From Anaeromusa acidaminophila DSM 3853 (GTDB lineage: Bacteria; Bacillota; Negativicutes; Anaeromusales; Anaeromusaceae), in assembly GCF_000374545.1 (NCBI RefSeq), contig NZ_KB894583.1:1-64000 (forward strand): a stretch of 64,000 nt of DNA, written 5' to 3'. Under the pieces are notes generated by a model that worked only from the letters and a program-made list of their open reading frames with translations, was not told where the DNA came from and made no database searches. Shown here piece after piece: positions 25,043 to 33,590 of the stretch; the first letter of the stretch is position 1; each line of letters begins with the position of its first letter. The translations under genes were made by a program, and so were the position numbers.

Positions 25043-26209
25043 ATGAGAAAGAAGCTGTTTTGGAAAAACATGCTGCTTAGCGGCCTTGTTTTGGCGTTGG
25101 GGCTGGCGGCAGGCTGCGGCAATAGTGCTAGCGGCGATTTGAAGATCGGCATGGTCTATGAATTGACGGGGAATACGGCGACCTACGGAACTTCGGCGGC
25201 GAACGGCGCTAAGCTGGCTTTTAAAGAAATCAATGCCGCTGGAGGCGTCTTAGGTAAGCAGATTCAGATTGTAACGGCCGACAACAAAGGAGAGCCGTCG
25301 GAGTCGACGAATGCCATGACCAAAGTGATCACGCAGGACAAAGTAGTGGCGGTGACAGGCTTTACAGTCAGTTCCTGCGGCATTGCCGGTTCCTCTGTAG
25401 CGGAAGGGAGCAAGATTCCTTTTGTGGCGGCGGCTACGGTTAACCCGAAGGTGACGGTAGACGGCAATACAGGCAAGGTGAAAAATTATACGTTCAGGGC
25501 GTGCTTTATTGATTCTTTCCAGGGCGCGGTGGGGGCGCAGTTTGCGTTGAATAGTCTCAAAGCCCAAAAGGTATCGATTTTGACGGATAGCTCCAGCGAC
25601 TATAGCAAGGGCTTGACTCAGATTTTTAAAGACTCCTTTACTAAAAATGGCGGACAGATTGTCGGCGAAGAAGCGTATTTGCAAAAAGATCAAGACTTCA
25701 AGCCGGTGTTGACCAAGTTGAAGTCTCAAAATCCGGATGTTTTGTACATTCCCGGCTATTATGAAGATGTTGGTAAAATTGTCAAGCAAGCGCGTGAGCT
25801 AGGCATGAATATGCCTATTCTCGGCAGCGATGCTTGGGATTCGCCGAAACTGGCGGAAATAGGCGGTCCTCAAGCCTTGAATAACACCTATTTTACCAAC
25901 TTCTACTCGATCGAAGATCGCAATCCGGTTTCCAACGCTTTTGTGGAGGCGTACAAGAAAGAGTACGGGCAAGTGCCGGACTCCATGGCGGCTATGGGGT
26001 ATGACGCGGCGCGACTGCTGGTTGACGCCATCAAGAGGGCCAATAGCACCGACGCGGCGAAAATCACGAAGGCTCTGGCGGAAACCAAGGACTTTGCCAG
26101 CGTCAGCGGTCCGATGTCATTGAATGATACCCATGACGCCGTGCGCGGCGTGGTCATCGTGGAAATGAAAGACGGAAAACAAGTCTATAAAGAAACCATT
26201 AAGCCCTAG
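25043..26209 (+). CDS. Branched-chain amino-acid type ABC transporter substrate-binding lipoprotein
   Basis: The 388-residue protein carries a lipoprotein signal (LALGLAAGC, Cys ~25) and the LivJ/LivK-type periplasmic-binding fold: IGMVYELTGNTATYGTSAAN, NAAGGVLGKQIQIVTADNKG, SSDYSKGLTQIFKDSF and AAMGYDAARLLVDAI. It binds a small amino acid or related compound for import. No permease (LivH/M) or ATPase (LivG/F) gene is adjacent; a terminator and an unrelated carrier follow. It must use components encoded elsewhere or act as a stand-alone receptor. RBS GGGGGGAG precedes the ATG. Confidence 0.9.
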   Translation: MRKKLFWKNMLLSGLVLALGLAAGCGNSASGDLKIGMVYELTGNTATYGTSAANGAKLAFKEINAAGGVLGKQIQIVTADNKGEPSESTNAMTKVITQDKVVAVTGFTVSSCGIAGSSVAEGSKIPFVAAATVNPKVTVDGNTGKVKNYTFRACFIDSFQGAVGAQFALNSLKAQKVSILTDSSSDYSKGLTQIFKDSFTKNGGQIVGEEAYLQKDQDFKPVLTKLKSQNPDVLYIPGYYEDVGKIVKQARELGMNMPILGSDAWDSPKLAEIGGPQALNNTYFTNFYSIEDRNPVSNAFVEAYKKEYGQVPDSMAAMGYDAARLLVDAIKRANSTDAAKITKALAETKDFASVSGPMSLNDTHDAVRGVVIVEMKDGKQVYKETIKP

Positions 26210-26247
26210 GGTCACTGATTAATTCACTATCGACTCCCTTGGAAATC

Positions 26248-26296
26248 TAAAAAATAGCCATGTCTGCCTATGGGTAGGCATGGCTATTTTTATCAG
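26248..26296 (+). terminator. Terminator after the binding-protein gene
   Basis: AAAAATAGCCATG...CATGGCTATTTTT forms a long stem with an internal CTGCC/GGTAGG pairing, followed by a T run. Confidence 0.85.
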
Positions 26297-26332
26297 GAAT
26301 AGGGAAACGCATTATACTAAGGAGGCCTGACG

Positions 26333-27274
26333 ATGGACATTCAAACCAAATTGCTGTATTTAGTAATTGACCTGCTGTTGCCGCTGGCCATCGGCCAGGT
26401 CTGCCGGAGTCAAACACGTCTGAGCGCAAGCTTTTTTCAGCGCATGATCATTCTTAATATTTGTCTGGTGTATCCGGTGCTGGCGGCGCTGACCATTTGG
26501 AGCTTGCGCCTTAATTATGAGCTTGTTGGCTTACCGCTCATGGGCGTGCTTCTTTGTATTATTCCCGGCGCTGCGGCGTACTTGCTTGTGGAACGCAAGT
26601 TTGACAGCGAACTGGATAAGGGTAGCTACCTTTTAAGCGCTATGTTGTCGAATACGGCTACCTTGGGAGGATTGTGCACGTACATTATGTACGGGGAAGC
26701 CGGTTTTGCGTATACGCAGATGGCGGTCATCTTGCAGAACGTGGTTATGTTCATGTTTTGTTTTCCCTTGGCGCAATATTATTATCAAAAAAGCATCGGA
26801 CGTCCTTTTGATCGGCAATCGGTCATCTCTTTATTTATCAACCGCAACCAACTGCCAGTAGTGGGCATGGTTATCGGTGTAGCGCTGAACGTATCTGGCG
26901 TAGTGCGGCCATACTTTTTGGAAGTGTTAGTGGATCCGCTAGTGCATCTAGGGGCTTGGACGGCGCTGGTTCCCATTGGCTATTCCATTGATTTATATGG
27001 AATGCGGCGGTATTACGGAAAAATTTTGGACTTGCTGCCCATTAAGCTGGTGCTGACGCCACTAGCCGCCTATGTTTTGGCGAAGTTTGTTTTTGAAGAA
27101 CCGGTGCTTATCAATACCATCGTGATTTTGGCCGCCATGCCGACAGCGATTAACGCGGTAGTGGCGGTGCAGCTTAATAAGCTGAATGTGGATTTGGCGA
27201 CGGCGTCATTTGTGTTGACGACAGCCGCCTGTTTACTGGTGGCGCTGCCCATTCTATTTGTCGTCCTGTCTTGA
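26333..27274 (+). CDS. AEC-family (auxin efflux carrier-like) transporter
   Basis: The 313-residue protein has ten predicted membrane helices in two inverted five-helix halves, the AEC/PIN plan. Characteristic segments include SAMLSNTATLGGLCTYIMYG, VVGMVIGVALNVSGVVRPYF and the C-terminal AAMPTAINAVVAVQLNKLN. Bacterial members move malate, malonate or other organic acids. The substrate here is unknown. AGGAGG precedes the ATG. It has its own terminator. Confidence 0.82.
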   Translation: MDIQTKLLYLVIDLLLPLAIGQVCRSQTRLSASFFQRMIILNICLVYPVLAALTIWSLRLNYELVGLPLMGVLLCIIPGAAAYLLVERKFDSELDKGSYLLSAMLSNTATLGGLCTYIMYGEAGFAYTQMAVILQNVVMFMFCFPLAQYYYQKSIGRPFDRQSVISLFINRNQLPVVGMVIGVALNVSGVVRPYFLEVLVDPLVHLGAWTALVPIGYSIDLYGMRRYYGKILDLLPIKLVLTPLAAYVLAKFVFEEPVLINTIVILAAMPTAINAVVAVQLNKLNVDLATASFVLTTAACLLVALPILFVVLS

Positions 27275-27358
27275 CAAAGAAACCGATACACGGTATAGTA
27301 TGTTTGCAAAAGATGCTATATTCAAGAGGATAGTTCCAAGGTATTGTAAAAGTAAGAG

Positions 27359-27404
27359 CAAAGAAGCTCAAAGCGAAATTAACGCTGCTTTGGGCTTCTT
27401 TTTT
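27359..27404 (+). terminator. Terminator after the first AEC gene
   Basis: AAAGAAGCTCAAAGC pairs with GCTTTGGGCTTCTTT, followed by T residues. Confidence 0.8.
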
Positions 27405-27477
27405 TACGGTGAGTGTAAGTTTGTACTATCTATCAATAACGCATCAAGAAAGTGAAAATGCAAGGAGGATACAAGAA

Positions 27478-28728
27478 ATGATGACGGCAATCGGCGTAAT
27501 TATTGTTGCAGTGACGGTCTATTTTCTATTAAAGAGGTACGACGCGCGATTGGTTCTTTTGACTTCGGGGATTCTTATGGCCTGTGTGGCGGGAACGCCC
27601 ATGGCTTCGTTAGATGCGTTCGCTAAAAACATGACTAATGGGGGTTTAATTCAAGCAGTTTGTTCGGTTATGGGCTTTGCGATGGTCATGCGCTATACGG
27701 AATGTGACAAGCATTTGATCAACTTGTTGGCTGGGGGGCTTTCTAAGGTTCGGCCTCTGTTGATTCCCGGCGTGGTACTGGCTACCTATGCAGTCAATGT
27801 GGCCTTGCCTAGCGCGGCAGGAACTGCTGCGGCTGCGGGCGCTATCTTTGTGCCTTTGATGATGTCTGCCGGTATTCATCCGGCGATGGCTGGAGCTGCA
27901 GTAAAATGCGGGACCTATGGGAGTATGCTCAATCCGGGGCTGGCTCATAATCCATTTGTGGCGAAAATTGCCGGCGTAGGGGTCATGGATGTGATTGCTT
28001 TTCACTTCAAAGCCAATATTGCCTCGCTTTTGACGGCGGCAGTGCTGATTACCCTGATTGCTTATTACCGCAAAGAACATAAAGGATACATAGCGGAAGG
28101 CTTGGAAGCGGAAGCTTCGTTTAAGGTTAACTGGCTTTACGCCATCATGCCGATTTTGCCGATTGTGATTTTGATTTTGGGAACAGCGGGTGTTGTGCCT
28201 GCGTTGAAAATGGATGTGCCGCAGGCTATGGTGATTGGGGCGCTGCTGGCGCTAGTGGTGACACGAAAAAACCCGACAAATTTGAGCAATGCTTTTTTTG
28301 ACGGTATGGGTAAAGCGTACGGTTCTATTTTGGGTATTATCATTTCCGCCGGAGTCTTTGTTTCGGGCATGACGGCGCTGGGGCTTGTGAAAACCTTTAC
28401 TACGGCCATGCTTAACAATCCGGCCATCGTTAAAGTTTGTGCGGCGGTTGGTCCGTTTGTTCTTGGCGTTATTGTCGGCTCCGGCGATGCAGCAACCTTT
28501 GCGTTCAATGAAGCCATTACGCCGCATGCCGCTGATTTTGGTATGTCCGCTGTGCAGATGGGCAGCATGGCGACGCTGGGAGGAACCCTGGGCCGCACGA
28601 TGTCGCCTATCGCCGGTGCAACGATTATCATTGCCGGCATTGCCGGAGTGAATCCTATGGAAATCGCCAAACGCAATTTTTTGCCGATGGTAGGGGCTAT
28701 GGTTTTGGGAATGGCTTTCTTGATGTAA
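27478..28728 (+). CDS. DcuC-type C4-dicarboxylate carrier
   Basis: The 416-residue protein has about 12 membrane helices. Start ATG 27478 has AAGGAGGA about 8-15 bases upstream. The segments VNVALPSAAGTAAAAGAIFVP, GTYGSMLNPGLAHNPFVAKI and VGSGDAATFAFNEAITPHAA resemble the DcuC family of anaerobic C4-dicarboxylate exchangers, which move succinate, fumarate or malate. It opens a series of eight co-directional genes up to 35036. The terminator after it implies its own transcript. It may import the substrate or export the product of the downstream catabolic genes. Confidence 0.78.
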   Translation: MMTAIGVIIVAVTVYFLLKRYDARLVLLTSGILMACVAGTPMASLDAFAKNMTNGGLIQAVCSVMGFAMVMRYTECDKHLINLLAGGLSKVRPLLIPGVVLATYAVNVALPSAAGTAAAAGAIFVPLMMSAGIHPAMAGAAVKCGTYGSMLNPGLAHNPFVAKIAGVGVMDVIAFHFKANIASLLTAAVLITLIAYYRKEHKGYIAEGLEAEASFKVNWLYAIMPILPIVILILGTAGVVPALKMDVPQAMVIGALLALVVTRKNPTNLSNAFFDGMGKAYGSILGIIISAGVFVSGMTALGLVKTFTTAMLNNPAIVKVCAAVGPFVLGVIVGSGDAATFAFNEAITPHAADFGMSAVQMGSMATLGGTLGRTMSPIAGATIIIAGIAGVNPMEIAKRNFLPMVGAMVLGMAFLM

Positions 28729-28751
28729 GCGAATTAGATACTAATAATAGA

Positions 28752-28796
28752 AGAGGTAAGACCGGGTGCTGTAAAAGCCGGTCTTACCTCTTTTTT
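28752..28796 (+). terminator. Terminator after the DcuC-type gene
   Basis: AGAGGTAAGACCGG and CCGGTCTTACCTCT form a perfect 14-bp stem, followed by TTTTTT. Confidence 0.9.
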
Positions 28797-28867
28797 GCTA
28801 TAATCAGAAAATTACTATTTACTTTTTCAGGCTGCTGTGCAATAATTTACTTAAAGTCAAACGTAGG

Positions 28868-28885
28868 ATGTAGTATATACTACAT
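28868..28885. promoter_or_regulatory. 18-base perfect palindrome, candidate operator
   Basis: ATGTAGTATATACTACAT is a perfect palindrome that lies 21 bases before the start of the racemase-family gene. Its centre (GTATATAC) resembles operators of FadR-subfamily GntR proteins, one of which is encoded at 31138. The link is inference. Confidence 0.5.
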
Positions 28886-28906
28886 AAAACAAAAGGAGGA
28901 AGAATC

Positions 28907-29578
28907 ATGAAAGTAGCATTGGTGTACACAAGTACCACTCCGGAGTTGATTGAACTAGTAGAAAAAGAAGTGCAGCAGGTATTGCCCGCCGGTACAGAGA
29001 TCATCAGCAATCAAGACCCGTCCATTTTAGCAGAGGTGCGGGAAGCGGGCTATGTGACGGCGCCGCCAGCTTCGCGTTTGGTTGGCATGTATATGAAAGC
29101 CATCGGTGATGGAGCGGACGCTATTCTCAATATCTGCTCTTCGGTTGGGGAAGTAGCGGATTCGGCGCAGGATGTAGCCAAGTATACAGGCATCCCTATT
29201 GTGCGAATTGATGAAGATATGTGCCGCGAAGCAGTGCGGCAAGGAACGCGCATTGGCGTTATGGCCACGCTGCCGACGACGCTGGCGCCGACGAAGAACA
29301 CCATTTTACGGGTAGCTCGAGAAATGAACAAGCCGGTGGAATTGGTGGATTCTTTGGTGGATGGCGCATTTGGCTTGGATCAAGAACAGTTCAAAGAGCT
29401 GATGACCAAGTATGCAGGAGAGATCAGCGATAAAGTAGACGTAATTTTGTTTGCTCAAGGTTCGATGGCGTATTGTGAAGAATACATTCATGAGAAATAT
29501 GATTTGCCGGTATTGTCCAGCCCGCGTTTTGGCGCTGTAGCGCTGCAAGAAGCATTGCAGAAAAAAGGCTTGATGTAA
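28907..29578 (+). CDS. Aspartate/glutamate racemase-superfamily protein
   Basis: The 223-residue protein has two cysteines at the expected active-site positions: C77 in LNICSSVGE and C190 in QGSMAYCEE. The fold includes GTRIGVMATLPTTLAPTKN and SSPRFGAVAL. The superfamily includes Asp/Glu and hydantoin racemases, maleate isomerase and arylmalonate decarboxylase. The true reaction cannot be set by sequence alone. RBS AAAGGAGGA precedes the ATG. It starts a tight gene series with the BASS carrier and the GlcG-like gene (gaps of 52 and 28 bases), which suggests that it acts on the transported compound. Confidence 0.78.
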   Translation: MKVALVYTSTTPELIELVEKEVQQVLPAGTEIISNQDPSILAEVREAGYVTAPPASRLVGMYMKAIGDGADAILNICSSVGEVADSAQDVAKYTGIPIVRIDEDMCREAVRQGTRIGVMATLPTTLAPTKNTILRVAREMNKPVELVDSLVDGAFGLDQEQFKELMTKYAGEISDKVDVILFAQGSMAYCEEYIHEKYDLPVLSSPRFGAVALQEALQKKGLM

Positions 29579-29630
29579 AAAAGTAAAGTTGACGGTATAA
29601 TTTAATAATCATCGCAAAGGAGCAAAAGCC

Positions 29631-30602
29631 ATGATCGAAAAGCTTGGAAATATCGTAAAGTTCATTACGAAATACTTCTCGGTGTGGATTATTCTGGGCG
29701 TTGTAGCCGCATTCTATCAGCCGGAGCCGTTTAAGCCGTTGGCTAAATATGTGCCGTATTGTATTATGGCGGTTATGTTGAGTATGGGTCTTACGGTGTC
29801 GCTGAATGATTTCAAACTGGTTTTTTCGCGGCCCAAGGATGTCTTTTGGGGGATTGTGCTGCGGTACATGATCATGCCGTTCATTGCGTTGGCTTTGACC
29901 AAAGTGCTTGATTTACCCCCTGTGTTGGCAGCAGGCTTGATTTTGGTAGGGTGCTGCCCCAGTGGTGTAGCCAGTAATGTCATGACGTTTCTGGCCAAAG
30001 GCGATACGGCTTTGTCCATTACAGTGTCTACGATTAATACTTTAATTGCTCCCTTTATTACGCCCTTTATGTTTGCCTTGTTAGTAGGCTCGATTGTACC
30101 GGTAGATGCCAATGCTATCTTGTTTGACATCTTAAAAATTGTCTTGGTGCCGGTGGTTTTAGGAGCGGTTATCCGCGGGGTAGCTTCTGATTTTGTCGAT
30201 AAGATTATGCCGATTATTCCTATCGTATCGGTTGTGGCTATTTTTGTCACGACGAGCTCCGGGTTTGCCTTGAGTGCCAGTAAATTGGCGGATGTAGCAA
30301 TTATTGCGGTGCTGGCGGTGGTTCTGCATAATTCCTTGGGCCTGATGACCGGCTACTGGGCTGCACGAGGCGTAGGCATGCCTCCGTATAAATCGAAAGC
30401 GCTGTGTTTTGAAATTGGCATGGAAAACGGCGGCCTGGCCATGGCTTTAGCTTTGGCGCATCTGGCTCCGCTGGCCTTTATTCCTGCAGCTATTTTCAAC
30501 CTGGTGCATAATCTGACAGGTCCTATGTTGGCCAGCTATTGGCGGGAAAAGGAAGAAAAGCTGGAAGCGCAGGAACAAACTAAGGAAGCGGCGCAACTGT
30601 GA
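29631..30602 (+). CDS. Bile acid:sodium symporter (BASS) family carrier
   Basis: The 323-residue protein has ten membrane helices. BASS-family segments are seen: MAVMLSMGLTVSLNDFKLV, LVGCCPSGVASNVMTFLAKG (a crossover region with Na+-site residues), FEIGMENGGLAMALA and the charged C-terminal tail. Bacterial members import bile acids, pantoate or 2-oxo acids with sodium. In this context an organic acid is likely. RBS AAAGGAGC lies 8-14 bases upstream. Confidence 0.88.
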   Translation: MIEKLGNIVKFITKYFSVWIILGVVAAFYQPEPFKPLAKYVPYCIMAVMLSMGLTVSLNDFKLVFSRPKDVFWGIVLRYMIMPFIALALTKVLDLPPVLAAGLILVGCCPSGVASNVMTFLAKGDTALSITVSTINTLIAPFITPFMFALLVGSIVPVDANAILFDILKIVLVPVVLGAVIRGVASDFVDKIMPIIPIVSVVAIFVTTSSGFALSASKLADVAIIAVLAVVLHNSLGLMTGYWAARGVGMPPYKSKALCFEIGMENGGLAMALALAHLAPLAFIPAAIFNLVHNLTGPMLASYWREKEEKLEAQEQTKEAAQL

Positions 30603-30630
30603 CGCAAACGTTAGCAGGGAGGTTTTAAGG

Positions 30631-31038
30631 TTGGAAAATATGACGTTAGAATTGGCTAAAAAGCTTGGCGCGTATGCGGAAAATCTGGTAGCTAAAGAAT
30701 ACGGAGCCAAGCCATTTAGTGTAGCGATATGTGATAAGGACGGGTTTATGGTGCTTTTCAACAAGCTGGATGGTGCGAAGCTGTTGACCATTAAACTAAC
30801 GCCAAACAAGGCTTACACGGCGGTACGGATGGGCGTGAGCACGGCAGATTTTCTGAAGAGGCTGCAAACGGACAATCTTAATATTTCCTATTTTGCCGAT
30901 GAAAATTTTGTAGGCATGCCCGGCGGCGTGCCGGTATTGAACGCACAGCAGCAGATTATTGGCGCCGTGGGTATTGGCGGTCTGAAAGAAGACGGCGAGG
31001 TAGCGCTTAAGGTTGCAGCGGCGGCAAATTCCTTGTAG
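30631..31038 (+). CDS. GlcG/HbpS-family (heme-binding-like) protein
   Basis: The 135-residue protein has a TTG start behind AGGGAGG (30616-30622). Family features are SVAICDKDGFMVLFNKLDGA near the N-terminus, KAYTAVRMGVST, GMPGGVPVL and a C-terminal IGAVGIGGLKEDGE. GlcG/HbpS proteins occur in glycolate, propanediol and other catabolic operons. Their role is poorly known; HbpS of Streptomyces binds heme. It belongs with the racemase-BASS series. Confidence 0.85.
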   Translation: MENMTLELAKKLGAYAENLVAKEYGAKPFSVAICDKDGFMVLFNKLDGAKLLTIKLTPNKAYTAVRMGVSTADFLKRLQTDNLNISYFADENFVGMPGGVPVLNAQQQIIGAVGIGGLKEDGEVALKVAAAANSL

Positions 31039-31061
31039 GATGAGGCAAACAAGTGTATCAC

Positions 31062-31079
31062 ATACGGGTGATTGATTGT
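31062..31079. promoter_or_regulatory. Possible operator and promoter region of the GntR gene
   Basis: ATCAC and GTGAT (about 31060-31075) form a short inverted repeat. Just downstream, TTGTTT and TATACT are 18 bases apart, and the latter is within about 45 bases of the regulator start. This would fit autoregulation but is weak. Confidence 0.3.
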
Positions 31080-31137
31080 TTTGGACCGACGTATGATGTT
31101 ATACTGAAAAGGTAAAAATAGCATCAGGAGGTCCGGC

Positions 31138-31854
31138 ATGCAAGCAGAAACATTCTTAAAGGAAATTGGCGGTAAATCCGTTGTCGAACAGATTGTTGAA
31201 AATATTACCAATGCCATCATTAATGGTGAGTTGAAACCCGGAGATAAAATACCGACGGAAAATGAATTGTGCGCATCTATGGGCGTGGGCCGCAATTCAG
31301 TGCGCGAAGCCATTAAAATTCTGGTGGCTTATGGCGTGCTGGTAATCAAACGGGCGGAAGGCACCTTCGTTAAGCAAGATTATGACAAGAAAATGCTCTT
31401 CCCCGTGCTGTACGGAATCATCTTGCAAAAAGATTCTGCCAAACAGCTGATAGAGATGCGCAAAATTATTGATGTGGGGATTTTGCAGCTGGCCATTGAG
31501 AAGTTGGATTTTCAATCGCTGCATAAGTTGGAGCTGGCCATGCAAGAATTGGAGCGGACCATGTCGGCGGCTCAGGTAAAAGCCAGTGACATTTTTGCTG
31601 CAGATACCGAGTTTCATAAAGTGTTGGTGGATATTACGGAGAACGCGCTTCTGGAAGGGATCTGCTACTATGTCGACCAAATTACCAAAGCCTCCAGGTT
31701 AAAAGCCATTGAGATGTTTTTGGAGGCAAAGGCGACGGAAGAATTCCTGCGCATGCATCGGGATATGGTGCAGGTATTGCAAAAAAAAGATCACTCGAAA
31801 ATTGGCGAAGTCATTGAAAAACACTATGAATATTGGGAAAAAGTAAGTCTATAG
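31138..31854 (+). CDS. GntR-family regulator, FadR subfamily
   Basis: The 238-residue protein has an N-terminal winged helix (IINGELKPGDKIPTENELCA, GVGRNSVREAIKILVAYGVL) and a C-terminal all-helical FCD ligand domain. The FCD metal/ligand residues include D (ADTEFHKVL) and two histidines (RMHRDMVQVL, EKHYEYW). FadR-type regulators sense organic or sugar acids and usually repress the adjacent catabolic genes. It sits in the middle of the locus, between the transport-side and enzyme-side genes, so it probably controls both. AGGAGG precedes the ATG. Confidence 0.9.
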   Translation: MQAETFLKEIGGKSVVEQIVENITNAIINGELKPGDKIPTENELCASMGVGRNSVREAIKILVAYGVLVIKRAEGTFVKQDYDKKMLFPVLYGIILQKDSAKQLIEMRKIIDVGILQLAIEKLDFQSLHKLELAMQELERTMSAAQVKASDIFAADTEFHKVLVDITENALLEGICYYVDQITKASRLKAIEMFLEAKATEEFLRMHRDMVQVLQKKDHSKIGEVIEKHYEYWEKVSL

Positions 31855-31885
31855 CTTGCCAAGAAGCAGGCTAGGAGGTTATTTT

Positions 31886-32728
31886 ATGCTTATTTCTTTT
31901 AACGATATCTTGCAACAGGCGTATCAAGAACAGTACGCGGTAGGTTCCTTTAATGGCTACAATTACGAAACCTTTAAAGGCATTATTGAGGCAGGCGCGG
32001 AGGCGAAGCAGGCGGTTATTCTGGCTTTTGGCGCCAAGTATTTGAAAAATATGTCGCTGGAAACGGCAGCCGCATTGGCTAAAAGTTTGAGCGAAGAAAG
32101 CGGCGCTCCAGTTTGTTTGCACCTGGATCATTGCAGCAGTCTGGATACGGTATATCGCGCTATCCATAGCGGCTTTGGCTCGGTTATGTATGACGGTTCG
32201 GCGCTTCCGTTTGAAGAAAACATGAAAAACACCAGGCAAGTATGTCAGGTAGCTCATGCCTGCGGCGTATCCGTAGAAGCCGAGCTGGGCTGTTTAGCGG
32301 CTGGTGAACGTTCCCATGAAGGCTCGGCGGAGGACGTCGAAGCGTATACCGATCCGCAGGCAGCCAAGGAATTTGTCGCTGCAACGCAAGTAGATGCGCT
32401 GGCGGTTTCCATTGGCACCGTACATGGTTTGTACAAGGCTGAACCTTGTTTGCGCCTTGATATTTTGGAAAACATCAATAAACGTTTGACGATACCTTTG
32501 GTGCTGCATGGCGGCTCCGGCTTGTCGGAGGCGGATATTGCCGCTTGCCGGCAGCGCGGGATTGCCAAGGTGAATGTAAACACGGAAATATCCGTCTATG
32601 CGGTAGACAAGACGGCGGCCTTATTGGCTGGCAAACAACCTCATTTTTCCGAAGTATCTTTGCAGCAGATTGACTATGTCAAAGAAGTAGTAAAAAAATA
32701 TATCGCCTATTTTGCGGCAGGCAAGTAA
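31886..32728 (+). CDS. Class II (zinc-dependent) fructose-bisphosphate aldolase-family protein
   Basis: The 280-residue protein starts at ATG 31886 with AGGAGG upstream, and 31 bases separate it from the GntR gene. Zinc and phosphate motifs of the FbaA/GatY/KbaY family are present: HLDHCSS (H79, D81, H82), VEAELGCLAAGE, SIGTVHGLYK and VLHGGSGLSEADIAACRQRG, then VNVNTEISVY. The shorter length and the GatY/KbaY-like form suggest a sugar-acid or tagatose/fructose-phosphate type substrate that yields dihydroxyacetone phosphate. It is not necessarily the glycolytic enzyme. Confidence 0.88.
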   Translation: MLISFNDILQQAYQEQYAVGSFNGYNYETFKGIIEAGAEAKQAVILAFGAKYLKNMSLETAAALAKSLSEESGAPVCLHLDHCSSLDTVYRAIHSGFGSVMYDGSALPFEENMKNTRQVCQVAHACGVSVEAELGCLAAGERSHEGSAEDVEAYTDPQAAKEFVAATQVDALAVSIGTVHGLYKAEPCLRLDILENINKRLTIPLVLHGGSGLSEADIAACRQRGIAKVNVNTEISVYAVDKTAALLAGKQPHFSEVSLQQIDYVKEVVKKYIAYFAAGK

Positions 32729-32732
32729 AGGC

Positions 32733-32766
32733 ACGGAGAACCGCTGCAGAAGCAGCGGTTCTCCGT
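32733..32766 (+). terminator. Strong hairpin between the aldolase and BKACE genes (attenuator or processing site)
   Basis: ACGGAGAACCGCTGC and GCAGCGGTTCTCCGT form a perfect 15-bp stem with an AGAA loop. The T tail is weak (ATTTTAAGG), so it may be a partial terminator or an mRNA-stability element rather than a full stop. Confidence 0.6.
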
Positions 32767-32784
32767 ATTTTAAGGAGGACTATT

Positions 32785-33588
32785 ATGAATAAAGTGCTTG
32801 TTTCAGTGGCTCCAGTAGCCAGTACCGATACGAATATTGTGCCGGAGAAAATTGCTGCGGAAGTAATCCAGTGTTGGAAGGCTGGTGCGGCGATGGTGCA
32901 TCTGCATGTGAGGGATGCGCAAGGCCAGTTGACTACCGACATGGAACTGTTGAATGAAACGCTGCAGTTGATTCGTCAAGAGTCGGATATGATTATTGAA
33001 GTATCTACCGGCGGCGTTTCCAACTTATCCATTCAAGAACGCTGTGTGCCACTGTATTCCGAATTGGTAGAAGCCTGTTCTTTGAATGTTGGTTCTACTA
33101 ATTTGGGAAAAGCTGTTTACTGCAACCCGCTGGACGAAGTAGAGTACTGTATTAAAGAACTGCTGAAGCAGAAGAAAACCCCTGAAGTGGAAGTGTTTGA
33201 GATTGGTCATATCCATACGATGCAGGAATTTATGGGACAATATGATTTTGTGGCGCCGGTACTGTTCAGCATTGTCTTAGGGCATCAAGGGGAAGCGCCC
33301 GCTACGCCGCAAGCGCTGACAACCATGATTCAGATGATTCCTGCAGGGACGCTCTGGGGTATTACCCAGGCCAATCGAAAAGATTTTGGTCTGATTGCCG
33401 CCGCATTAGGATTGGGAGCGCGTACGGTGCGCATCGGCTTTGAAGACAGCCGGTATTTGGATACGCGCACAGTAGTGGGCAGCAACGTGCCTCTCGTAGA
33501 GAAAACGGTGCGGCTTTTGCAGGCGATGGACAAAGAGCCGATGAGCCCGGCAGAAGCGCGGCAACTCTTTAAAATAGGCGGTCAATAA
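32785..33588 (+). CDS. BKACE-family beta-keto acid cleavage enzyme (DUF849)
   Basis: The 267-residue protein is a TIM barrel of the 3-keto-5-aminohexanoate cleavage (Kce/BKACE) family. Zinc ligands are in MVHLHVRDAQGQ (H39, H41). Other family blocks are EVSTGGVSNLSIQER, EVFEIGHIHTMQEF, ALGLGARTVRIGFEDSRYLD and VGSNVPLVEKT. BKACE enzymes condense a beta-keto acid with acetyl-CoA, giving acetoacetate and a new acyl-CoA. The lysine-fermentation genes that flank true kce are missing, so the substrate is another beta-keto acid. It is two bases from the kinase gene. Confidence 0.9.
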   Translation: MNKVLVSVAPVASTDTNIVPEKIAAEVIQCWKAGAAMVHLHVRDAQGQLTTDMELLNETLQLIRQESDMIIEVSTGGVSNLSIQERCVPLYSELVEACSLNVGSTNLGKAVYCNPLDEVEYCIKELLKQKKTPEVEVFEIGHIHTMQEFMGQYDFVAPVLFSIVLGHQGEAPATPQALTTMIQMIPAGTLWGITQANRKDFGLIAAALGLGARTVRIGFEDSRYLDTRTVVGSNVPLVEKTVRLLQAMDKEPMSPAEARQLFKIGGQ

Positions 33589-33590
33589 GT

